A stretch of 64,000 nucleotides of DNA from Duganella guangzhouensis (GCF_009674535.1 NZ_WKJK01000010.1:186001-250000); one strand, 5' to 3'. Positions 41,983 to 51,081 are shown, counted from the stretch's first letter. Notes: generated by a model not told the origin, from the letters alone. Numbers and translations are program-made.

Positions 41983-44433
41983 ATGACTATTCAAACCCTT
42001 GCCAAAGTAGCCACGTTGACGCTGCTGGCCAGCCAGGCGGCACTGGCGCAAAACGCCGACCGCAAGTTCACCAGCGTCGCCGAACGCGATGGCCAGCTGG
42101 AAGTGCGCACCAGCGACGGCAGCTACTTCATCAAGCCCTACTCCGCCGCCATCATTGAAACCAGCTTCGTGCCGCAGGGCGAAAGCGCCGATCCGGCATC
42201 GCACGCGGTGGTGCTGCTGCCGGCCGCCGTCAAGACCACGCTGAAGCAAAAAGGCGGCAGCATCGAATATGCCACAGCTGGCATCAAAGTCACCATCACC
42301 AAATCGCCTTTCTGTATCGCTTATGCCTACAAGGGCAAGCCGCTGGTGGCGGAAAAGCGCGGTTACATCCACGTCACCGACGATGTGGTCAAGGGCAGCA
42401 AGGATATCCACAAGGGCGAGCCGCGTCAGCTGGAGGCCATCGAGTTCGCGCTGGACAAGGACGAGGCGCTGTACGGTGCAGGCGAGCGCGCGGTCGGCAT
42501 GAACCGGCGCGGCTACCGCTTCACGCTGTATAACAAGGCGCACTATGGCTACGGCGAGCATTCGGAGCTGATGGGCTACACCATGCCGGTCGCGATGTCG
42601 TCGAAAATGTATGCGATCCACTTCGATAACCCGCAAACCGGCTATCTCGATTTCGACAGCGGCAAGAACAACGCGCTGACCTATGAGGCCATCGGCGGCC
42701 GCAAGACCTATCAGGTGATCGCCGGCGACAGCTGGGAAGACGTGGTCGGCAACTACACCAGCCTGACCGGCAAACAACCGCTGCCGCCGCGCTGGGCCTT
42801 CGGCAATTTCGCCATGCGCTTCGGCTATCACGACGAGCAGGAGGCGCGCGACACGGTCGCCAAATTCATCGCGGAAGACATCCCCCTGGATGCGATCGTG
42901 TTCGACCTGTTCTGGTTCGGCAAAGAGATCAAGGGCACCATGGGCAACCTGGCCTGGGACAAGGATAATTTCCCGCAGCCAGAACGCATGATCGCCGACT
43001 TCAAGGACAAGGGTGTGCAGACGGTAGTCATCACCGAACCGTTTGTGCTGAACACCTCCAGCCGCTGGCGGGAAGCGGTCGACAACAAGGTGCTGGCGCT
43101 CGGCCCCGACGGCCAGCCGCGCACCTACGACTTTTACTTCGGCCACACCGGCTTGATCGACATCTTCAGCCAGCAGGGCAAGGACTGGTTGTGGGGCATC
43201 TACAAAGGCCTGCACGCGCAAGGCGTGGCCGGCGTGTGGGGCGATCTGGGCGAGCCGGAATATCATCCGACCGATGTGCGGCATGCCACCGGCAGCGCGG
43301 ACCAAGTGCACAACATCTACGGCCACCAATGGGCCGGTCTGGTGGCGGATGGCTACCAGCGCGACTTCCCGAATGAGCGACCGTTCATCCTGATGCGTTC
43401 CGGTTACTCGGGCACGCAACGCTACGGCATCATCCCGTGGTCGGGCGACGTCAATCGCGGCTGGGATGGATTGCAGTCGCAGCCAGAGATCTCGCTGCAA
43501 ATGGGCATGCAGGGCGTGGGCTATATGCACTCGGACCTGGGCGGCTTCGCCAATCCGGTGCTGGACGATGAGCTGTACCAGCGCTGGTTGCAGTACGGCG
43601 TGTTCCAACCGGTGTTCCGCCCGCACGCGCAGGAGGAAGTGCCATCGGAACCGGTGTACCGCGAAGAGCACACCAAGGCGCTGGCGCGCGAGGCGATCCG
43701 CCTGCGCTATCGCCTGCTGCCCTACAACTACACGCTGGGCTTCGACAACAACCAGCAAGGCTTGCCGCTGATGCGCCCCATGCTGTACGAGGAACCGCGC
43801 AACGCCAAAGTGCGCGCGATGTCGTCGACCTACTTGTGGGGCAAGGACTTCCTGGTCACGCCGGTGCTGCATCCGGGCCAGGCCAGCGCCGACGTCTACT
43901 TCCCCGCCAACAGCGCCTGGTTCGATTTCTACACCGGCGAAAAGCAAAGTGGCGGCACTACCGGCACCACCCGCGCCATCGCGCTGAGCGCCGATCACGT
44001 GCCGGTGTACGTGCGCGCCGGTGCCTTCATCCCGATGAGCAAAGTGGTGCAGACCACGCGCGACTACAACACCCGTCAGATCGAACTGCACTACTGGCAC
44101 GACGCCTCGGTCCAAGCAGGCAGCGGCAAGCTGTATGACGACGATGGTCTCACCGCGCAAGCCTACGAACAAGGCAAGTACGAACTGCTGCGCTTCACCA
44201 GCACGCTGCGGGACAAGACGCTGTCGCTGCGGGTAGCATCGGAAGTCGGCAAGCAGTACCAGCGCCCCGAACGCGGCATCGCGCTCAGCGTGCATAACGT
44301 CGGCGCGGCACCATCGTCGGTGCGGGTTGATGGCAAGGTCGCGGTGTTCGCATGGGACCAGGCGACACGGCTGCTGACGGTGCAAATGCCGGCCAGCGAT
44401 CAGGCCAATCGCAGCGTCGATATCGCGCTGTAA
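41983..44433 (+). CDS. Exported alpha-glucosidase (GH31)
   Basis: 816 residues with a signal peptide (KVATLTLLASQAALA). N-terminal beta-sandwich, then the barrel: ALYGAGERAVGMNRRG, FGNFAMRFGYHDEQEARDTV, the nucleophile Asp421 in GVWGDLGEPEYHP and the acid/base region IIPWSGDVNRGWDGL. GH31 enzymes remove terminal alpha-linked glucose or xylose; the maltose setting favours glucose. The product could enter through the divergently encoded transporter. The frame is open further upstream, but the signal peptide defines the start. A strong hairpin terminator follows. Confidence 0.94.
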   Translation: MTIQTLAKVATLTLLASQAALAQNADRKFTSVAERDGQLEVRTSDGSYFIKPYSAAIIETSFVPQGESADPASHAVVLLPAAVKTTLKQKGGSIEYATAGIKVTITKSPFCIAYAYKGKPLVAEKRGYIHVTDDVVKGSKDIHKGEPRQLEAIEFALDKDEALYGAGERAVGMNRRGYRFTLYNKAHYGYGEHSELMGYTMPVAMSSKMYAIHFDNPQTGYLDFDSGKNNALTYEAIGGRKTYQVIAGDSWEDVVGNYTSLTGKQPLPPRWAFGNFAMRFGYHDEQEARDTVAKFIAEDIPLDAIVFDLFWFGKEIKGTMGNLAWDKDNFPQPERMIADFKDKGVQTVVITEPFVLNTSSRWREAVDNKVLALGPDGQPRTYDFYFGHTGLIDIFSQQGKDWLWGIYKGLHAQGVAGVWGDLGEPEYHPTDVRHATGSADQVHNIYGHQWAGLVADGYQRDFPNERPFILMRSGYSGTQRYGIIPWSGDVNRGWDGLQSQPEISLQMGMQGVGYMHSDLGGFANPVLDDELYQRWLQYGVFQPVFRPHAQEEVPSEPVYREEHTKALAREAIRLRYRLLPYNYTLGFDNNQQGLPLMRPMLYEEPRNAKVRAMSSTYLWGKDFLVTPVLHPGQASADVYFPANSAWFDFYTGEKQSGGTTGTTRAIALSADHVPVYVRAGAFIPMSKVVQTTRDYNTRQIELHYWHDASVQAGSGKLYDDDGLTAQAYEQGKYELLRFTSTLRDKTLSLRVASEVGKQYQRPERGIALSVHNVGAAPSSVRVDGKVAVFAWDQATRLLTVQMPASDQANRSVDIAL

Positions 44434-44454
44434 TTCGCGCGCAACAGCCCTCCA

Positions 44455-44490
44455 GTGACCGCGTCCAGGCTTCCTTGACGCGGTCACTTT
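44455..44490 (+). terminator. Intrinsic terminator after GH31 gene
   Basis: GTGACCGCGTC, 11-nt loop, GACGCGGTCAC and then TTT. The 11-bp GC-rich stem begins 21 bp after the stop. Confidence 0.8.
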
Positions 44491-44557
44491 CATATCCTAT
44501 GTTACTTACACCCCTAGCAGATAAATAGGGGATAACAACAACTAGGGGAGAGCTGTA

Positions 44558-45334
44558 ATGAAAACTATAAGCAGATTCTCGGTAATAGCAATAACCTGGG
44601 CACTCGCCAGCACCGCCTCCGCGGCACTCACCACCGGCAGCCAAAACGTCAGCGGCAGCCGCACCACGCCCGCCTACGGCGACGCCAATCTGAAGGACAA
44701 TGCCGGCAACTCCGGCCCCTTCGGTCCTTACAGCTGGAACTACAGCTACACCCGCAGCTTTGACGGCGACAAGATGGTCAAAGACATCCAGATCAAGTTC
44801 TCGTTCGACGCGGACCTGAACTACAGCGACACGCAAAAAAGCGACTACATCAAAAAGGTGGAAGCCGGTGTCGAAGGGATCTGGGACAACAAGTACGCTA
44901 TCAAGGACAACGCCACCGGCAAGCTGATTCCGATCCTGGTGGACGTCACCACCGACGGCCCGTTCAACCAGAACGTGCAAGTGCATGCCGGCGCCGGCCG
45001 CTCGGACATGCTCAACTGGTATGTGGGCGATGGCGCCAGCGTCAACGCGCACGAAGTGGGTCACATGATGGGACTGTACGATGAATACATCGGCGGCGCC
45101 GTCAACCAATATCCGAATCCCACGTTATCCAATGACGGCTTGATGGGACTGGGTGCGCTCAACGCCAATCCGACCATGTACGCGCGCTACTATCAGCAGT
45201 ATTACGATTACATGAAAGAGCTTAATCCGGACTCCAGCATCATACTGACGTCGGTGCCGGAACCGTCCGAGCTGCTGATGATGAGCCTGGGCCTGGCGAT
45301 GTTAGGACTATATGCGACGAAGCGAAAAACGTAG
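44558..45334 (+). CDS. PEP-CTERM protein with snapalysin-like HExxH zinc motif
   Basis: 258 residues. A signal peptide (SVIAITWALASTASA), a domain with the zinc-binding motif HEVGHMMGLYDEY (residues about 165-177), then the sorting signal VPEPSELLMMSLGLAMLGLY and the basic tail ATKRKT. HExxHxxGxxD is the pattern of small metzincin-like proteases with Asp as third ligand, such as M7 snapalysin. A surface-sorted protease is therefore likely, though activity is unproven. GGGGAGAG precedes ATG. The next gene starts inside its last codons. Confidence 0.85.
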   Translation: MKTISRFSVIAITWALASTASAALTTGSQNVSGSRTTPAYGDANLKDNAGNSGPFGPYSWNYSYTRSFDGDKMVKDIQIKFSFDADLNYSDTQKSDYIKKVEAGVEGIWDNKYAIKDNATGKLIPILVDVTTDGPFNQNVQVHAGAGRSDMLNWYVGDGASVNAHEVGHMMGLYDEYIGGAVNQYPNPTLSNDGLMGLGALNANPTMYARYYQQYYDYMKELNPDSSIILTSVPEPSELLMMSLGLAMLGLYATKRKT

Positions 45335-45833
45335 GCGGATGATGTTGCTGCTGCTGGCGCTGCCCTTGCCCGTGCTGGCCAGCGTGGATCAGGTCAGCGC
45401 GATCACGCTGCGCGATGTGCATCCACTGTACGGTGGACAGATCCTGTATCTGTCCGCCGACGGCAGCGGCTATTGCCAGCTGGTGACACATCCGTCCGGC
45501 ACGGCCGAATTGCACGAACAGCGCTACCGGCTGGCGCTGCCGCCAGCGCGCGTGCGGACGCTGTGGCAGCTGCTGTCGGCCGACCAGCTGCGCGCGGCTA
45601 GCTCCAGCACGCAGCCCGGCCTGCCGGGCGCGGCCAGGCCGCGCATCGTGGCGCAGCTGGCGTCCGGCCAGCGCATCGACCTCAGCCGCTGGCAGCATGA
45701 TCGCCAGCCGGAATTCGACGCCATCTACCAGGCGCTGCTGGCGATCACCCGCGACGCCGCGACCGGCAGCACACTGCTGGCCGAAGGCCGCTTCGATCCG
45801 CAATGGCAACCGCAACAATCTGCAACACATTAA
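45312..45833 (+). CDS. Hypothetical exported protein
   Basis: 173 residues. A very basic start (MRRSEKRRR) is followed by a signal-type hydrophobic run MLLLLALPLPVLAS and a soluble domain with YGGQILYLSADGSGYCQLVT and EQRYRLALPPARVRTLWQLL. No family recognised. I chose ATG 45312, which has AGGA upstream and overlaps the PEP-CTERM gene by 23 bp; ATG 45339 is the alternative. The 274-bp gap after it holds the hairpin at 45922-45953 and the cysC leader. Confidence 0.6.
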   Translation: MRRSEKRRRMMLLLLALPLPVLASVDQVSAITLRDVHPLYGGQILYLSADGSGYCQLVTHPSGTAELHEQRYRLALPPARVRTLWQLLSADQLRAASSSTQPGLPGAARPRIVAQLASGQRIDLSRWQHDRQPEFDAIYQALLAITRDAATGSTLLAEGRFDPQWQPQQSATH

Positions 45834-45921
45834 CAACTGGTAAGGGACACGCGCATGAATGTGCGTTAAGATAACACTCCCTCCTAGCATGAACGTGGTA
45901 TCACACTGCTTTGCAAAACTT

Positions 45922-45953
45922 AACATAAACCTTCATTTTGTAGGGTTTATGTT
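45922..45953 (+). terminator. Hairpin, possible terminator
   Basis: AACATAAACC, a 12-nt loop, GGTTTATGTT: a 10-bp AT-rich stem followed by TCTGCTTCTTT. Weak terminator candidate between the exported protein and the APS kinase gene. Confidence 0.4.
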
Positions 45954-46107
45954 TCTGCTTCTTTAAGCACGTATCCCTTACTGTAGAAACTGTATCCAGC
46001 GGTAATTGTCGGCTGGATGTCCCCTGCCCGCTGCTAAGCTCGTCATCGAAATCTCCTGTCGCCCCAAAGCTTCGGCGGCGTCCCTTCTCCACTCACCAAG
46101 GGATATC

Positions 46108-46662
46108 ATGATCTTGCTCTTTTGCGGCCTGTCTGGTGCCGGCAAATCGACTCTCGCCCATAGCGTAAAAGCCCGCCTGAGTCGCGCTGTTGTTCCAGTC
46201 GAAATCATCGATGGCGATACTTATCGCGAACGCCTGTGTACCGATCTCGGTTTTTCGCGCCGCGATCGCAGTGAAAACCTGCGCCGTCTCGGCTTTGTGG
46301 CAGACCGTTTTGCCGCACACGGAATCGTCTCCATCATCAGCGCCATCAGTCCGTACGAAGACGTGCGCAACGAGCTGGTACAGTCGTATCCCAACGTCAA
46401 AGTAGTGCACATCGATTGCGCGCTGGACGAGCTGAAACGCCGCGACACCAAAGGTCTGTATCGCCGCGCCAGCCTGCCGGACGATGCGCCCGACAAGCTG
46501 CATGGCCTGACCGGCGTCAGCGATCCCTTCGAAGCACCCGCCGAGCCTGATCTGTATTTCAACACCCAGCACGACAGCATCGACGATTGCACCACCCGCA
46601 TCTGCGACTACGTGCTGAGCCAGATGGCGGTGGCCAAGCGCCGGAGGGCACGTCTTGGATAA
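46108..46662 (+). CDS. cysC: Adenylylsulfate (APS) kinase
   Basis: A 184-residue kinase phosphorylating APS to PAPS, the sulfate donor. The P-loop GLSGAGKST is at residues 7-15, followed by DGDTYRERLCTDLGFSRRDR, SENLRRLGFVADRFAAHGI and SAISPYEDVRNELV. ATG 46108 sits next to the P-loop strand, with AAGGGA upstream. No ATP sulfurylase gene is present. The gene overlaps the downstream sulfotransferase start by 8 bp, so its PAPS is probably meant for that enzyme rather than for cysteine synthesis. Confidence 0.93.
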   Translation: MILLFCGLSGAGKSTLAHSVKARLSRAVVPVEIIDGDTYRERLCTDLGFSRRDRSENLRRLGFVADRFAAHGIVSIISAISPYEDVRNELVQSYPNVKVVHIDCALDELKRRDTKGLYRRASLPDDAPDKLHGLTGVSDPFEAPAEPDLYFNTQHDSIDDCTTRICDYVLSQMAVAKRRRARLG

Positions 46663-47536
46663 CACCACGCTGGTCATCACCGGCATGCACCGCTCGGGCA
46701 CCTCGCTGGTGACCAACTGGCTGCACAACTGCGGCCTGCAAGTGGGCGAGAGTCTGCTGGACGCCGGCAAGGGCAATGTCGAAGGCCATTTCGAAGACCT
46801 GGAATTCCTCAAGATCCACGAGGAGATCCTGGCCGACAAGGGCGCCGATCCATCCGGCCTGTTCGCGCCGTTCGACCTGATCCCCAGCCGCTACGAAACG
46901 GCCAAGATGAAGGCCATCATCTCGGTCAAGAATGCGCGCTACCAGCAATGGGGCTGGAAGGAACCGCGCACCTGTCTGTTCCTCAGCACCTATACCGAGC
47001 TACTGCCGCAGGCGCGCTACCTGGTGCTGCAGCGCGATTATCGCGAGGTGGTGCAGTCGCTGCTGAAGCGCGACTTCAGCTACATCGACGACAAGTACCA
47101 GGCCCGCAGCTGGCCGGTGCGGCTGGTGTGGAATCACTTCTACCGCTCGATCCGCTTCCGCAAGCACCGCGCCAAATACTACGACCGCTATCTGACCGCG
47201 TGGATCGTCTACAACCGCATGATCCTGAAAGCGCTGCACACGCTGCCGGAAGACCGCTACCTGGTGGTCAGCTACAAATCACTGAAGAGCCAGTGCGCCG
47301 ACGTGTTCAACTTCCTCACCGACGCGTGGTCGTTCCGGCTGACGTACAAGAAGTTTACCGACATCTACCGCAGTGAGCTAATCAACACCAACACCGACCA
47401 TCTGCCGGAAACCGCCGACGACCACCTGCTGGCGGAAGCGCAGCAGATCAGCGGCCAGATGCGCGCCTATCTGCAAAAGAGCAGCGAGCGGCTGGCGCAC
47501 CAGGCCGGCACCCTCAGCGCCTCATCCGCCGCCTGA
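46655..47536 (+). CDS. PAPS-dependent sulfotransferase-family protein
   Basis: A 293-residue protein of the sulfotransferase fold. The 5'-phosphosulfate loop ITGMHRSGTSLVTNWL is at the N-terminus, and YLVLQRDYREVVQSLLKRDF fits the 3'-phosphate motif. VGESLLDAGKGNVEGHFEDL resembles proteins that act on glycans or lipopolysaccharide. TTG 46655 is used as start: GGAGG lies seven bases before it and the fold begins at once. The gene overlaps cysC by 8 bp. The acceptor (carbohydrate, lipid or small molecule) is not known. Confidence 0.82.
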   Translation: MDNTTLVITGMHRSGTSLVTNWLHNCGLQVGESLLDAGKGNVEGHFEDLEFLKIHEEILADKGADPSGLFAPFDLIPSRYETAKMKAIISVKNARYQQWGWKEPRTCLFLSTYTELLPQARYLVLQRDYREVVQSLLKRDFSYIDDKYQARSWPVRLVWNHFYRSIRFRKHRAKYYDRYLTAWIVYNRMILKALHTLPEDRYLVVSYKSLKSQCADVFNFLTDAWSFRLTYKKFTDIYRSELINTNTDHLPETADDHLLAEAQQISGQMRAYLQKSSERLAHQAGTLSASSAA

Positions 47537-47607
47537 GATCTGTAGCATGCCGTTTTTGTGCAGCGTACTGATCTTGTTGTCCACGACGCAAAAACGCCCT
47601 GTATCAT

Positions 47608-47643
47608 AGTGGGCTATCGCACCAACCGGTGCGATGGCCCACT
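47608..47643. repeat. 16-bp stem hairpin before M2 peptidase gene
   Basis: The arms 47608-47623 and 47628-47643 pair over 16 positions with one G-T wobble around the 4-nt loop AACC. It ends 7 bp before the ribosome site of the peptidase gene. There is no T-run, so it is either a leader structure or a terminator of the sulfotransferase transcript. Confidence 0.7.
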
Positions 47644-47663
47644 CGTCCAACAGGGAGATGTCT

Positions 47664-49475
47664 GTGACACCAAAAATTATCAGCACGCTGCTGGCGGCTA
47701 CCGCCATGACAGCCGCCAGCGCCACCGCGCTGGCCGCCCCCGCCGCCAAGCCCACCGTCGCCGAAGCCGAACGCTTCCTGGCCGACACCGAGGCTAAACT
47801 CAACAAACTGAATAACGAGCAGTCGCGCGCGGCGTGGGTCGGCTCCAACTTCATCACCGACGACACCGAGGCGATTTCATCCTACTTTGCCGAGCGTTAC
47901 CTGACCGCCTCCGGCGAAGCCGCGATCGGCGCGCGCCGCTACAACGGTCTGAAACTGTCGCCGGCATCGGCGCGCAAGATCAACCTGCTGCAGCAAACCC
48001 TGGTGTTCGCCGATCCCAAGGAACGCGAACAATACGCCGCGCTGCAGGCCGCGCTGAACGGCGCCTACGGCAAAGCCAAATACTGCCCGACGCCGGACAG
48101 CTGCATGGCGCTGGGCGAAATGGAAAAAGTGCTGGCCACCAGCCGCGACGAAGCCAAACTCAAAGAGATGTGGGTCGGCTGGCACGCCCAGGCGCAGGAC
48201 TACAAACAGAAATACGTCGACTACGTCGCGCTGTCCAACAAAGGCGCGCGCCAGATGGGCTTTGCCGACACCGGCGCGCTGTGGCGTTCGCAATACGACA
48301 TGCCGCCGGAAGCGTTTGCCGCCGAAATGGAACGCCTGTGGCAGCAAGTCAAGCCACTGTATGACTCGCTGCTGACCTACACCCGCTACAAGCTGCGCGC
48401 CACCTACGGCCCGGACGTGGTGCCGCTGGACAGCCCGATTCCATCCCACCTGTTCGGCAATATGTGGAGCCAGAGCTGGAACAACCTGTACCCGCTGCTG
48501 AAACCCGCCACCGGCGCCAGCAGCTATGACCTGACCAAGGTACTGGAAGATCGCAAGACCGACGCCAAGCAGATGACCAAGTATGCCGAAGGCTTCTACA
48601 CCTCGCTCGGCATGCAGAAACTGCCGGCCACGTTCTGGGAACGCTCGCTGCTGACCAAGCCGCGCGACCGCGACGTGGTGTGCCACGCCTCGGCCTGGCC
48701 GATCGACGAAAAGGACGACGTCCGCATCAAGATGTGCATCACGCCGACGGCGGAAGACTTCACCGTGATCCACCATGAACTGGGCCACGTCTACTACTTC
48801 CTCGGCTACGGCGGCCAGCCCTACCTGTTCCGCAACGGCGCCAACGACGGCTTCCACGAAGCCATCGGCGACACCATCGCGCTGTCGATCACACCGGCCT
48901 ACCTGAAGCAGATCGGCCTGATGAACGAAGAACCCGACGTCACCGCCGACATCCCGCAACTGCTGCAGCGCGCGCTGAGCAAAGTCGCCATCCTGCCATT
49001 CGCCTACTCGGTCGACAAATGGCGTTGGGACGTCTACGCCGGCAAAACCAAACCGGCCGACTACGACAAGCGCTGGTGGCAGCTGCGCGAGCAATACATG
49101 GGCATGAAGCGTCCAGTAGCGGGCGACGACATCAAAGGCTTCGACGCCGGCGCCAAATACCACGTTGCCGCCGATGTCGCCTATTCGCGCTACTTCCTGG
49201 CCGACATGCTGCAATTCCAGTTCCACCGCGCGCTGTGCCGTGAAGCTGGCTATAGCGGCCCGCTGAACCGCTGCTCAATCTACGGCAACGCCAAAGCCGG
49301 CGCCAAGCTGCAGCAGATGCTCGCGCTGGGTACCAGCAAACCGTGGCCGGAAGCGCTGAAAGCCATCTCCGGCGAAGACAAAATCGACGGCAACGCCCTG
49401 CTCGAATACTTCGCCCCACTGAAAGTCTGGCTGGACCAGCAAAACACCGCCTTCGCCGCCGCCGAGAAGAAGTAA
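47664..49475 (+). CDS. M2-family peptidyl-dipeptidase (bacterial ACE-like)
   Basis: A 603-residue zinc peptidase with a signal peptide (LLAATAMTAASATALAAP). The zinc motif HHELGH at about residue 370 is followed by the third ligand Glu in HEAIGDTIALS, as in angiotensin-converting enzyme and XcACE. It removes C-terminal dipeptides in the periplasm. GTG 47664 fits best: GGGAG lies six bases before it, while ATG 47658 touches the ribosome site. A strong hairpin precedes it and an 89-bp palindrome begins 8 bp after its stop. Confidence 0.93.
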   Translation: MTPKIISTLLAATAMTAASATALAAPAAKPTVAEAERFLADTEAKLNKLNNEQSRAAWVGSNFITDDTEAISSYFAERYLTASGEAAIGARRYNGLKLSPASARKINLLQQTLVFADPKEREQYAALQAALNGAYGKAKYCPTPDSCMALGEMEKVLATSRDEAKLKEMWVGWHAQAQDYKQKYVDYVALSNKGARQMGFADTGALWRSQYDMPPEAFAAEMERLWQQVKPLYDSLLTYTRYKLRATYGPDVVPLDSPIPSHLFGNMWSQSWNNLYPLLKPATGASSYDLTKVLEDRKTDAKQMTKYAEGFYTSLGMQKLPATFWERSLLTKPRDRDVVCHASAWPIDEKDDVRIKMCITPTAEDFTVIHHELGHVYYFLGYGGQPYLFRNGANDGFHEAIGDTIALSITPAYLKQIGLMNEEPDVTADIPQLLQRALSKVAILPFAYSVDKWRWDVYAGKTKPADYDKRWWQLREQYMGMKRPVAGDDIKGFDAGAKYHVAADVAYSRYFLADMLQFQFHRALCREAGYSGPLNRCSIYGNAKAGAKLQQMLALGTSKPWPEALKAISGEDKIDGNALLEYFAPLKVWLDQQNTAFAAAEKK

Positions 49476-49483
49476 CCCCAAAC

Positions 49484-49572
49484 CCGGGGTCAATCCTCCC
49501 AATCCAACACGAGCTCTGCTGTAGGCGACGCCTACAGCAGAGCTCGTGTTGGATTGGGAGGATTGACCCCGG
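49484..49572. repeat. 89-bp palindromic element, copy 3
   Basis: Perfect arms 49484-49526 and 49530-49572 (43 bp) around the loop gac. Outer CCGGGGTCA/TGACCCCGG and inner ACACG/CGTGT are as in the other copies, but the 14 bases between them are different (ATCCTCCCAATCCA), changed compensatingly in both arms. It starts 8 bp after the M2 peptidase stop. Confidence 0.95.
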
Positions 49573-49646
49573 ATTTACCTCTTTAGAGTAGCGCATTCTG
49601 GCTGCGCGGCTTCTACAATCTGCTCACCTTTTCAAGGAGAACGCAG

Positions 49647-50609
49647 ATGAAGAAAACTTCGATTCTTTTGCTGGCGGCAGCGGCCTTCACTACGGCGCAT
49701 GCGGCGCCGGCTACCTTCCAGACTATCAAGCAAATCAACGCTGGCGCGCTGAATGTCGGTTATGTGGATGAAGGCCCGGCCAATGGCCCGGTGGTGATTC
49801 TGCTGCACGGCTGGCCCTACGATATCTATAGCTACATCGATGTGGTGCCGATGCTGACCAAGGCCGGCTACCGCGTCATCGTGCCCTATCTGCGCGGCTA
49901 TGGCACTACCCGCTTCCTTGATCCGCACGCGCTGCGCAACGGTCAGCCGGCCGCGCTGGCGCGCGATATCGTGGATTTGATGGATGCGCTGAAGATCGAC
50001 AAGGCTACGCTGGCCGGCTACGACTGGGGCGCGCGCACCGCCGATATCGTGGCGGCGCTGTGGCCGCAGCGGGTGAATGGTCTGGTGTCGGTCAGCGGTT
50101 ATCTGATCGGCAGTCAGCAGGCTGGCAAGCAGCCCTTGCCGCCGGCGGCCGAGCTGCAATGGTGGTATCAGTTCTATTTCGCCACCGAACGCGGACGCCT
50201 GGGCTACGAAAAGAACCATCATGATTTCGCCAAGTTGATCTGGCAGACGGCGTCGCCGAAATGGCGCTTCGATGACGCCACCTACGACCGCAGCGCGGCG
50301 GCGCTGGATAATCCGGACCACGTCGCCGTCACCATCTACAACTACCGCTGGCGCATGGGTTTGGAGCGCGGTGAAGCCAAGTACGACGCGCTGGAGGCCA
50401 AGCTGGCGACCGCGCCGCCGATCAGCGTGCCCACCATCACCATGGAGGGCGACGCCAACGGCGCGCCACATCCGGAACCGGCCGCCTACGCCCAGCGCTT
50501 CACCGGCAAGTACAAGCACGAGACCATCAGCGGCGGCATCGGCCACAACCTGCCGCAGGAGGCGCCGCGCGCGTTTGCCGATGCGGTGATCGAGGTCGGC
50601 CGGCTATAG
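49647..50609 (+). CDS. Exported alpha/beta hydrolase, epoxide hydrolase-like
   Basis: 320 residues with a signal peptide (TSILLLAAAAFTTAHAAP). Oxyanion motif HGWPYDIYSY, nucleophile Asp in LAGYDWGARTADI (an Asp instead of Ser, as in epoxide hydrolases and haloalkane dehalogenases) and catalytic His in GGIGHNLPQE. The cap region contains WWYQFYFATERG. An exported epoxide hydrolase-type enzyme is the likely reading; the substrate is unknown. AAGGAG precedes ATG. It is separated from the M2 peptidase by the palindromic element. Confidence 0.87.
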   Translation: MKKTSILLLAAAAFTTAHAAPATFQTIKQINAGALNVGYVDEGPANGPVVILLHGWPYDIYSYIDVVPMLTKAGYRVIVPYLRGYGTTRFLDPHALRNGQPAALARDIVDLMDALKIDKATLAGYDWGARTADIVAALWPQRVNGLVSVSGYLIGSQQAGKQPLPPAAELQWWYQFYFATERGRLGYEKNHHDFAKLIWQTASPKWRFDDATYDRSAAALDNPDHVAVTIYNYRWRMGLERGEAKYDALEAKLATAPPISVPTITMEGDANGAPHPEPAAYAQRFTGKYKHETISGGIGHNLPQEAPRAFADAVIEVGRL

Positions 50610-50610
50610 C

Positions 50611-51081
50611 TTAGCAGTCGGCCGCTGCCACGCTGCCCTTCTGCATCTGGTCGCGGCAGCGCGCCGAGTCGCGCGCCATGGTGCGCTGGTTGTCTTCCTT
50701 CAGCCGCTGCGCTTCGCGCGCGCGTTCTTCCATGATCGGGCCGGCCGCAGCCAGATCCTTGTCCAGCCCCGGCACGCCGGCCGGACGATCGATGGTGGCG
50801 TTCAGGTCGGCGCGCACCGGCAGGTTGGTCCAGTAGGTGTTCTTGGCACCGCTGGTCCACACCGCCGTCACTTCCGGCGTGGCGATGGTGTTGACGCCGT
50901 CGGCAAATTCATAGGTGCGGCTGACCGGCGCCACGCCCAGCGACTTGCCGCCTTCATAGATGGTGGCGCCGGCCGGTTTGCTGTCGTAAGTCAGCATGGC
51001 GGTGCGCGGACCGGTGGTGGCGCAGCCGGCAAAGGCGGCGGCCATGGCGGTGATCAGGGCAAGACGTACGATTTTTTTCAT
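50611..51081 (-). CDS. Hypothetical lipoprotein
   Basis: 156 residues. The lipoprotein signal LALITAMAAAFAGC has its lipidation Cys in FAGC, and the mature part begins ATTGPRTAMLTYDSKPAG with a PEGA-like segment TIYEGGKSLGVAPVSRTYEF. The C-terminal half is helical (EERAREAQRLKEDNQRTMAR) with two cysteines near the end. The function is unknown. It lies 15 bp downstream of the halogenase-like gene on the same strand, probably co-transcribed. Confidence 0.72.
   Translation of the reverse strand: MKKIVRLALITAMAAAFAGCATTGPRTAMLTYDSKPAGATIYEGGKSLGVAPVSRTYEFADGVNTIATPEVTAVWTSGAKNTYWTNLPVRADLNATIDRPAGVPGLDKDLAAAGPIMEERAREAQRLKEDNQRTMARDSARCRDQMQKGSVAAADC

Noticed and set aside
41866..44493. 875-codon minus-strand open frame
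   Set aside because: It covers the GH31 gene in antisense with no family features.
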